The notes under the pieces are model-generated. The model did not search any database, had not been told where the DNA came from, and saw only the letters and a program-made list of their open reading frames with translations. A program made the translations under genes and the position numbers. DNA of 12,757 bases, from NCBI GenBank assembly GCA_022866645.1, contig JALHUQ010000301.1, positions 1 through 12,757 of the forward strand, in the 5' to 3' direction. The DNA is from Woeseiaceae bacterium (GTDB taxonomy: Bacteria; Pseudomonadota; Gammaproteobacteria; Steroidobacterales; Woeseiaceae). Positions 7,799-12,757 of the stretch are shown here, piece by piece (position 1 is the first letter of the stretch; each line of letters starts with the position of its first letter).

Positions 7799-8965
7799 AT
7801 GAACCATCTATTGAAAATAGCGCGAACTGCGACTCCAGGAACCGAGGTCCAGTTTCGCAAGCATAAATACGGCAGTGGAGGCATCCAAAGCTTCCTCCGT
7901 GACGTGCTTGCGTTGGCGAATGCATCTGTCAATGGACCTCGTTATATCGTCGTTGGCGCAGAGTTCGACAGTAAGGCACAAAGGAGTTTTCACTCAATCG
8001 ATGCAGAGGATTTTTCGGGCAAACCGTCCTATCAGGCTCTCGCCAACGAATACATCGAGCCGCCGGTTCGCATTCGTTACAAGCCGATAACGGTCGATGG
8101 CAAGCGCCTTGGCGTCTTTGAGATTGGTGACAGCCAGGACCGTCCGTACATGATGCGCATCGATTACTCCGAGAAGTTGCGCCGCGGCGATGCCTACGTT
8201 CGATCCAAGGAAAGCATAATGAAAATGGGTCGACGCCAGCTCGGTGAACTCTTCGAGCGAAAATTTCGTGATTCCGTGTCCGCGGGAGACATCGAGATCG
8301 GTTTCCCCGGCGAAATCATACACAAGGATCTGACGCTCGATAGTTGCGATTTGTCGAAGCTGCCGTCGGCCGAGGCCAGCAAGAAACTCAACCAGTTGAT
8401 CGACATTCGAGCGAAGTCTCAAAACTCTGGTTCGACCACCGTAATGGCAAGACTAACGCATGCCCGATTATTTGGTGCGGACGATCTCTACGTGGCTCGA
8501 TCGACTGACGAACTTATGCAGGAAATAGCGGAACTCAGACGCAAGTACCGCGATCAGGATAATCACTTTCTGTTCGAATCTCGCGGCGAGCACATGCAAA
8601 TGGTTATCTACAATCAGGGTGAAGAACCGATCATCGACGCTTCACTGTCATTGATAATGCCGAATCACAACGCGTTTTACGTTGCTGACACCTTGCCGCG
8701 CGTGCAGCGCAATGATGGCTACTTCGATCGCACGCCCGATGAAATCGCGGCCTATCCGTCGGTCACGCTGAAGGACGATTCGGTACAGGTAACCAGCAAG
8801 ATCGGAGATATCGCAGTCGGCGAACCGGTCGACGCCTTCGCGGCGCCACTACGACTTTGCGTCGGCAAGGACTTGAGCGGCAAGCGATTTGGCATTCGCT
8901 ATGCCTTGCACGGTCAAAATCTGCGCTCGCCAGCGAAGGGTAATCTTCGACTTGTGTTCCGCTAG
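7799..8965 (+). CDS. AlbA_2 (Schlafen-type) domain protein, function unknown
   Basis: This 388-residue soluble protein has an N-terminal AlbA_2/Schlafen-type domain at about residues 10-155. It shows the family pattern of an opening strand (GTEVQFRK, 14-21), a helix ending in LALAN (37-41), a strand YIVVGAEFD (49-57), GVFEIGDSQDRPYMM (105-119) and the closing RRGDAYVRSKESIMKMGRRQL (128-148). A helical region follows (about 190-250), and then a beta-rich C-terminal part (about 257-388) that I do not recognise. AlbA_2 proteins bind nucleic acids and some cleave RNA. Bacterial members are often fused to AAA ATPase or winged-helix domains, and neither is visible here. The usual EFK-type acidic pair appears replaced (Pro13 and Gln18 at the aligned positions), so nuclease activity is doubtful. 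No Shine-Dalgarno sequence precedes the ATG. The gene lies between minus-strand genes, with its end 16 bases from the convergent phosphoribosyltransferase, so it is probably its own unit. Confidence 0.78.
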   Translation: MNHLLKIARTATPGTEVQFRKHKYGSGGIQSFLRDVLALANASVNGPRYIVVGAEFDSKAQRSFHSIDAEDFSGKPSYQALANEYIEPPVRIRYKPITVDGKRLGVFEIGDSQDRPYMMRIDYSEKLRRGDAYVRSKESIMKMGRRQLGELFERKFRDSVSAGDIEIGFPGEIIHKDLTLDSCDLSKLPSAEASKKLNQLIDIRAKSQNSGSTTVMARLTHARLFGADDLYVARSTDELMQEIAELRRKYRDQDNHFLFESRGEHMQMVIYNQGEEPIIDASLSLIMPNHNAFYVADTLPRVQRNDGYFDRTPDEIAAYPSVTLKDDSVQVTSKIGDIAVGEPVDAFAAPLRLCVGKDLSGKRFGIRYALHGQNLRSPAKGNLRLVFR

Positions 8966-8981
8966 CTGCATGCCGCAACCG

Positions 8982-9554
8982 CTATGCGATTTTCACCCTG
9001 GGCTTGACGCCTTGCACGATACGCGCGATTTCGGGACGACTCTCACGGAGCTCCTCGGGTGTCAGCGCATCAAGCTCATGCGGGAAAACCAGCCATTCCG
9101 AGGTCTCGCGCAAGTAGTAATCCGGGATTATATCGGTCTGATTATGACTCGGCTTGAACCAGGGCACGGCGACGCGGATATCTTCCGGCGTATTGCCGCG
9201 TGCCCGACTGGTTAATTCCGCGATGACGGCGACGATTGTGTTGCCGGTATCGAATACGTCGTCGACAATTAATACGCGATCGTCATGGCGAATTTTCTTG
9301 ATGATGTAGTTAAGACCATGCACCGCGACCTTGCCGCGTTCATCAACACCCGTGTACGAGGAGGTGCGGATGGCAATATGGTCCGACTCGATACCGCAAT
9401 AGGACAGCGTTTCCTGCAACGCCATACCCACTGGCGTACCGCCGCGCCAGATGGCAATCACCAGGGTCGGCTCGAAGCCACTCTCCAGCACCTTGATGCC
9501 GAGTTCGATCGAATCGTGGAGCAGGTCTTTTGCAGACAGTACGGTCTTGTCCAT
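8982..9554 (-). CDS. Purine-type phosphoribosyltransferase (COG2236-like), copy A
   Basis: This is a 190-residue type I phosphoribosyltransferase, predicted to join a purine base (hypoxanthine, xanthine or guanine) to PRPP in nucleotide salvage. The PRPP-binding loop VLIVDDVFDTGNT (94-106) is canonical. IWRGG (35-39) supplies the early pyrophosphate-contacting loop, and SDHIAIRTSSYTG (57-69) lies before the flexible loop. The C-terminal PWFKP...PDYYLRETSEWLVFPHE (131-160) has the aromatic-rich hood typical of the COG2236 hypoxanthine phosphoribosyltransferase group. It is a clear paralogue of the plus-strand gene at 9640: about half of the positions in the first 65 residues match by eye. The two share a divergent promoter region of 85 bases. 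The ATG at 9554 has a GAGA element upstream. Exact base specificity cannot be read from the sequence. Confidence 0.9.
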   Translation of the reverse strand: MDKTVLSAKDLLHDSIELGIKVLESGFEPTLVIAIWRGGTPVGMALQETLSYCGIESDHIAIRTSSYTGVDERGKVAVHGLNYIIKKIRHDDRVLIVDDVFDTGNTIVAVIAELTSRARGNTPEDIRVAVPWFKPSHNQTDIIPDYYLRETSEWLVFPHELDALTPEELRESRPEIARIVQGVKPRVKIA

Positions 9555-9639
9555 AATTATTCTCTGCTGTGCGGACGTGAGGCTGACGTTATAATGCCGG
9601 ACTCCAATTCTAGCGCAGCCGGACCCAGGAATAATAATA
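9555..9639. promoter_or_regulatory. Divergent promoter region between two phosphoribosyltransferase genes
   Basis: A perfect TATAAT lies at 9590-9595 on the plus strand, about 45 bases before the plus-strand ATG. The -35 region (about 9567-9572, CTGTGC) is a poor match. The same site reads CATTATAAC on the minus strand, so it could serve both directions. A TAGAAT box (minus strand, 9613 to 9608) is another candidate for the leftward gene. The discriminator after the plus-strand -10 is GC-rich (GCCGGAC), and this 7-mer recurs at 9618-9624. An AGGA ribosome site at 9627-9630 precedes the plus-strand ATG by 9 bases. Confidence 0.45.
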
Positions 9640-10242
9640 ATGAACGAGCGATTTATCGCTGCAGACGATTTGCTCCGGGACTCATTTCAGTTGGCGGCCA
9701 ATATTTACGAAGCAGGATTCGAGCCCGACTTTCTGGTGGGCCTCTGGCGTGGCGGCAGCGCTGTCGGCATCGCGGTCCAGGAAGGACTTGAGTATTTCGG
9801 CACGAAAACCGATCACATCGCTATTAGAACCTCGTACACGGGAGCGGCGAGCTATTCGCAAATGGTGAGCAAGGCTGAATCCATTCGAGTGCATGGCCTG
9901 GAGTATCTTTTGCAAAATCTCAGCGCACACCACTCGCTGTTGATTGTCGATGATGTCTACAGTTCGGGATCGAGTGTCAACGCGGTGATCAAACAGCTCG
10001 CGACCAAGACCCGGCGCAATCTGCCGCACGATATCCGCGTCGCTACGGTCTGGTATCGACCGACCGAAAAAACGCTGCGTACGCCGGACTATTTTGTGCA
10101 TGAGACCAACGACTGGCTGGTACTGCCCTACGAGCTGTCTGGATTTACTCTGGATGAACTGCGCAAGAATCGACCGGAAATGTCGGAGTTGATCGATCGC
10201 CTCGCGCCCTACGCCAAAACGGATAGCGACCCACGCTCCTGA
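9640..10242 (+). CDS. Purine-type phosphoribosyltransferase (COG2236-like), copy B
   Basis: This 200-residue protein is the divergently transcribed paralogue of the gene at 8982-9554, with the same order of motifs: LWRGG (35-39), TDHIAIRTSYTG (57-68), PRPP loop LLIVDDVYSSGSS (100-112) and the aromatic C-terminal hood PDYFVHETNDWLVLPYE (149-165). It differs in two places. The PRPP loop has SSGSS where copy A has DTGNT, which still fits the broad PRPP signature. It also has about 11 extra residues at about 70-81 (around YSQMVSKAESI), in the segment that forms the mobile loop over the active site. The predicted reaction is nucleobase plus PRPP to nucleotide, probably with altered specificity. 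The start has a good AGGA site. The stop overlaps the glycerate kinase ATG as TGATG, so the pair is translationally coupled. Confidence 0.89.
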   Translation: MNERFIAADDLLRDSFQLAANIYEAGFEPDFLVGLWRGGSAVGIAVQEGLEYFGTKTDHIAIRTSYTGAASYSQMVSKAESIRVHGLEYLLQNLSAHHSLLIVDDVYSSGSSVNAVIKQLATKTRRNLPHDIRVATVWYRPTEKTLRTPDYFVHETNDWLVLPYELSGFTLDELRKNRPEMSELIDRLAPYAKTDSDPRS

Positions 10243-11489
10243 TGCTTGATCCCAAAAAGCTTCTGCGAGAGCTGTTCGACACAGCGGTCGCTGCCGCAAG
10301 CCCAGTAAACTGCATGCGCACATGGCTACCGGAAAAGCCGGCTGGCCGTGTCATTGTTATCGGCGCGGGCAAAGCAGCGGCCAGCATGGCAGAGGAGCTG
10401 GAAAACCGTTGGGGAGGGCCATTATCGGGGCATGTCATCGTGCCGCACGGCCACGGCGTTGCCTGTCGTTGGATTGAAGTCATTGAGGCCTCGCATCCGG
10501 TGCCGGACGAATCCGGCGTGGCCGCCGCGATGAAAATCCTCAACAGCGTTTCGAACCTCAGGGCTGACGATACGGTTGTGTGCCTGATCTCGGGCGGTGG
10601 TTCATCTCTCTTGTGCCTCCCGGCTGACGGCGTAACGCTCGCCGAGAAACAAAGCATCACCTCGCAACTACTGCGCTCCGGCGCTGCGATCTACGAGATC
10701 AACTGCGTGCGCAAGAAATTGTCAGCCATCAAGGGTGGCAAGCTGGCAGCCGCCTGTGCCCCTGCGAACGTCATTACGCTGATCATTTCTGACGTGCCTG
10801 GAAACGATATCTCCATGGTCGCATCCGGACCCACCGTCGCCGATGCCAGTACCCCTTCGGAGGCCTTCAGTATTCTCGATCGCTACGCCATATCCGTGTC
10901 GGACAATGCGCGGTTGGCAATCGAGAGCAGTCGACCGCTGGCCATCGCCAACAGTGATATCCGTATCCTTGCGAGCAGCGATGATGCGTTGCTGGCGGCC
11001 GCCGCGCTGGCTGTCGAACGCGGCATCGCGCCGTACTTGCTGGGCGACCTCCGCGGCGATGCGCGTGCGCTCGCACTGCAGCACGCCGAACTGGCGTTGC
11101 AGATCGTTGCTGGCACTGGGCCGGTCGAGCCGCCCTGCGTCATACTTTCAGGCGGCGAAACCACGGTCGAGGTCCACGGCGACGGTCGCGGCGGACGCAA
11201 TGGCGAATACGCACTGACCCTGGCGATCGCTCTTCTGGGACACCCGGCCATTTTTGCGCTCGCTTGCGATACCGATGGCATTGACGGTCGCGGTGACAAT
11301 GCCGGCAGTTTCGTAACGCCCAATATCTTGCAACGCGCCGACGCAGCCGGCATCGATGCAAAAGTAATGCGCGAGCACAACGACAGCTACGAATTCTTCA
11401 GGCGCACACTTGAATTGATCATCACCGGCCCCACTCGTACTAATGTCAATGATTTCAGGGCGATATTGATCGCCGACGTAAAGGAATAA
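10242..11489 (+). CDS. Glycerate 2-kinase (MOFRL/DUF4147 family)
   Basis: This 415-residue enzyme is predicted to phosphorylate D-glycerate with ATP to 2-phosphoglycerate, feeding glyoxylate, hydroxypyruvate, tartrate or serine breakdown into lower glycolysis. The N-terminal DUF4147 domain carries VIGAGKAAASMA (39-50), with Lys44 at the position of the catalytic lysine of the Thermotoga enzyme, and the nucleotide-binding SGGGSSL (117-123). The C-terminal MOFRL domain carries SGGETTV (303-309), GGRNGEYAL (317-325) with the second catalytic Arg319, DTDGIDG (343-349) and TGPTRTNVND (395-404). Length and motif order match the class II glycerate kinase family (GckA/TtuD), and nothing is missing. 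The gene begins within the stop of the upstream phosphoribosyltransferase gene (TGATG) and has no ribosome site of its own. No tartronate semialdehyde reductase or hydroxypyruvate reductase gene is in view. Confidence 0.93.
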   Translation: MLDPKKLLRELFDTAVAAASPVNCMRTWLPEKPAGRVIVIGAGKAAASMAEELENRWGGPLSGHVIVPHGHGVACRWIEVIEASHPVPDESGVAAAMKILNSVSNLRADDTVVCLISGGGSSLLCLPADGVTLAEKQSITSQLLRSGAAIYEINCVRKKLSAIKGGKLAAACAPANVITLIISDVPGNDISMVASGPTVADASTPSEAFSILDRYAISVSDNARLAIESSRPLAIANSDIRILASSDDALLAAAALAVERGIAPYLLGDLRGDARALALQHAELALQIVAGTGPVEPPCVILSGGETTVEVHGDGRGGRNGEYALTLAIALLGHPAIFALACDTDGIDGRGDNAGSFVTPNILQRADAAGIDAKVMREHNDSYEFFRRTLELIITGPTRTNVNDFRAILIADVKE

Positions 11490-11491
11490 TC

Positions 11492-11932
11492 ATGCAAGAC
11501 TTCCCCCACCAATACCGGGTGTCGGCGAACGCGAAAGCGGCCGGCAATGTTGTTCTTTCGAGCTCTGGCGTGCCCGACCTGCCGTCCGCGGCGCCCGCAG
11601 AATTCGGCGGCCCCGGAGACCAGTGGTCGCCGGAGTCCTTGCTGGTCGCGGCCGTCGCGGACTGCTTTATCCTGTCGTTTCGCGCCATCGCCAGGGCATC
11701 TCAAGTTGACTGGGAGTCGCTGACCTGTGACGTCGATGGCAAGCTGGAACGAGTTGATCGCGTAACGCAATTCACTCATTTCGACGTCTCCGCGACGCTT
11801 GCGCTTGCGCCAGGCAGCGATGAAGCGAAAGCTCAGCGCCTGCTCGAAAAGGCCGAGCACGCCTGCCTGATCACCAATTCCCTAAAAGCCGGGACCCACC
11901 TCAAGACCAGCGTGCGCATCAGCGAGGGCTAA
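11492..11932 (+). CDS. OsmC family peroxiredoxin-like protein
   Basis: This 146-residue protein belongs to the OsmC/Ohr family of thiol peroxidases that reduce organic hydroperoxides in the cytoplasm. The two reactive cysteines are present: Cys58 in VAAVADCFILSF (52-63) and Cys125 in AEHACLITNSLK (121-132). Glu48 in SPESLL matches the family Glu near the active site. The sequence looks closer to general OsmC-like proteins than to strict Ohr. AAGGA at 11481-11485 lies 6 bases before the ATG, inside the end of the glycerate kinase gene. Only 2 bases separate the kinase stop from this start, so it is the last gene of the phosphoribosyltransferase-kinase-OsmC operon. Why a hydroperoxide-detoxifying enzyme is tied to these genes is not evident. 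Confidence 0.92.
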   Translation: MQDFPHQYRVSANAKAAGNVVLSSSGVPDLPSAAPAEFGGPGDQWSPESLLVAAVADCFILSFRAIARASQVDWESLTCDVDGKLERVDRVTQFTHFDVSATLALAPGSDEAKAQRLLEKAEHACLITNSLKAGTHLKTSVRISEG

Positions 11933-11940
11933 GACACCGC

Positions 11941-11960
11941 CAAATCAGGCGAGAGATTTG
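11941..11960. repeat. Inverted repeat CAAATC-N8-GATTTG upstream of icd
   Basis: Perfect 6-base arms are separated by 8 bases. The repeat starts 9 bases after the OsmC stop codon. With no T run after it and an AT-rich stem, it is a weak terminator. It covers where the -35 region of the icd promoter should lie (-10 at 11974), so it may be an operator for a dimeric regulator. Chance cannot be excluded. Confidence 0.3.
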
Positions 11961-12004
11961 CTGCCGGGCGCATTATAATGCCCAGCCCGCGCGGCACCGG
12001 CGCG
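11961..12004 (+). promoter_or_regulatory. Probable icd promoter -10 box and leader stem-loop
   Basis: A perfect TATAAT lies at 11974-11979 inside an imperfect palindrome (GGGC at 11966-11969 to GCCC at 11980-11983). No good -35 box is found 16-18 bases upstream. The discriminator after the -10 is GC-rich. The predicted leader of about 49 bases contains a GC stem with arms CGCGC (11988-11992) and GCGCG (12000-12004). The 10-mer TTATAATGCC here is identical to that in the phosphoribosyltransferase promoter at 9589-9598. Confidence 0.45.
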
Positions 12005-12034
12005 TGCGAAAGCCACTGAACCATAAGGAAAAGC

Positions 12035-12757
12035 ATGAGCACCGCCAAGATTATCTACACGAAGACAGACGAAGCCCCAGCGCTCGCCACCTACTCTTTT
12101 CTGCCGATCGTCAACGCATTTACCGCCGCTGCCGGCATCGTTGTAGAAACTCGCGACATTTCTCTGGCGGCCCGTATCCTGGCCACGTTTCCGGAAAATC
12201 TGGACCCGGACCAGAGGCACAGCGATGCCCTGGCCGAGCTCGGTGATCTCGCCAAAACGCCCGCCGCCAACATCATAAAACTGCCCAACATCAGCGCCTC
12301 CGTGCCGCAGCTGCAGGAAGCGATTGCCGAACTGCAGTCACAGGGTTACGACATTCCCAACTATCCGGAAGAGCCGCACAGTAATGCTGAAAAAGACGCG
12401 AAAATTCGCTATGCGAAAGTTCTTGGCAGCGCGGTCAATCCGGTGCTCCGCGAGGGCAACTCTGACCGGCGTGTTGCAGCCGCAGTAAAGATCTTTGCCA
12501 AACAGCATCCGCACTCGATGGGCGCCTGGAGCAGCGACTCGAAAACGCATGTTGTACATATGGACGATGGCGATTTCTACGCCAGCGAGCAATCGGCGGT
12601 CGTTAGCGCCGACGGCAACCTGAAGATTTCATTATTCGCAGAGGACGGCAGCGAAACCGTGTTGCGCGCCGCGGTGCCGGTACTTAAAGATGAAGTCGTC
12701 GACGCAAGTGTGATGGATTGCGCGGCGCTGTCCGCATTCTACGCGAGAGAAATGGAC
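12035..12757 (+). CDS. icd: Monomeric NADP-dependent isocitrate dehydrogenase, N-terminal part
   Basis: This gene runs off the right edge, and the first 241 codons are present of a family usually near 740 residues. It catalyses isocitrate plus NADP+ to 2-oxoglutarate, CO2 and NADPH in the citric acid cycle. The N-terminus (KIIYTKTDEAPALATYS, from residue 5) and KTPAANIIKLPNISASVPQL (74-93) match the monomeric IDH-II family, for example Azotobacter vinelandii. In GSAVNPVLREGNSDRR (131-146) the substrate-binding Ser132, Asn135, Arg139 and Arg145 fall at the same numbers as in that enzyme. The start ATG at 12035 has AAGGA five bases upstream. No frame breaks are seen in the visible part. A 102-base gap with its own -10 box separates it from the OsmC gene, so it is probably an independent unit. 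Confidence 0.96.
   Translation, partial: MSTAKIIYTKTDEAPALATYSFLPIVNAFTAAAGIVVETRDISLAARILATFPENLDPDQRHSDALAELGDLAKTPAANIIKLPNISASVPQLQEAIAELQSQGYDIPNYPEEPHSNAEKDAKIRYAKVLGSAVNPVLREGNSDRRVAAAVKIFAKQHPHSMGAWSSDSKTHVVHMDDGDFYASEQSAVVSADGNLKISLFAEDGSETVLRAAVPVLKDEVVDASVMDCAALSAFYAREMD

Noticed and set aside
7799..8965. AlbA_2 gene as a recently acquired foreign gene or defence island
   Set aside because: Hand counts of three 60-base rows gave 30, 34 and 31 G+C, lower than part of the glycerate kinase gene. However, a cyclase-gene row gave 27, so the base content is not out of line. No mobile or defence genes flank it.
9682..10323. Minus-strand open frame (213 codons) opposite phosphoribosyltransferase copy B
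   Set aside because: The plus-strand frame has clear PRPP-loop and hood motifs and a good ribosome site. The antisense product has none.

Overview
The window looks like ordinary chromosome from a free-living gammaproteobacterium. Evidence for this is a moderately GC-rich composition, tightly packed genes on both strands, a monomeric NADP-dependent isocitrate dehydrogenase whose N-terminus closely resembles the Azotobacter-type enzyme, and MacAB-like efflux parts. A marine lineage such as Woeseiales is possible, but I cannot settle taxonomy from this sequence. I see no rRNA, tRNA, IS element, integrase, CRISPR array or phage gene. No stretch over 300 bases lacks a gene.

Left block (about 1-5250, minus strand). 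Transcription runs right to left. First comes a 7TM-PAS-PAS-GGDEF membrane diguanylate cyclase with an intact GGDEF motif and inhibitory site. A gap of only 34 bases follows, then a three-gene MacAB-type ABC efflux module: ATPase, lipoprotein periplasmic adaptor and FtsX/MacB permease, with junctions of a few bases. No TolC-like outer-membrane channel is present here.

Middle block (5419-8965). A minus-strand pair encodes a DUF819 multi-pass membrane protein and, 5 bases downstream, an APH-fold small-molecule kinase resembling hydroxylysine kinase (HYKK/AGPHD1). They look like a transport-plus-phosphorylation pair with unknown substrate. Divergent from them is a lone plus-strand gene with an N-terminal AlbA_2 (Schlafen-type) domain and a beta-rich C-terminus.

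Right block (8982-12757). Two clearly paralogous phosphoribosyltransferases of the COG2236 hypoxanthine/xanthine type stand head to head across an 85-base promoter region. The plus-strand copy overlaps a MOFRL-type glycerate 2-kinase by one base (TGATG), and an OsmC-family peroxidase follows 2 bases later, giving a three-gene operon. After 102 bases with its own -10 box and dyads, the monomeric isocitrate dehydrogenase gene begins and runs off the right edge.

I did not find a clear-cut new system. The least explained parts are the DUF819/kinase pair, the divergent phosphoribosyltransferase paralogues (one with an altered PRPP loop and an insertion), and the lone AlbA_2 protein that seems to lack the usual acidic residues.
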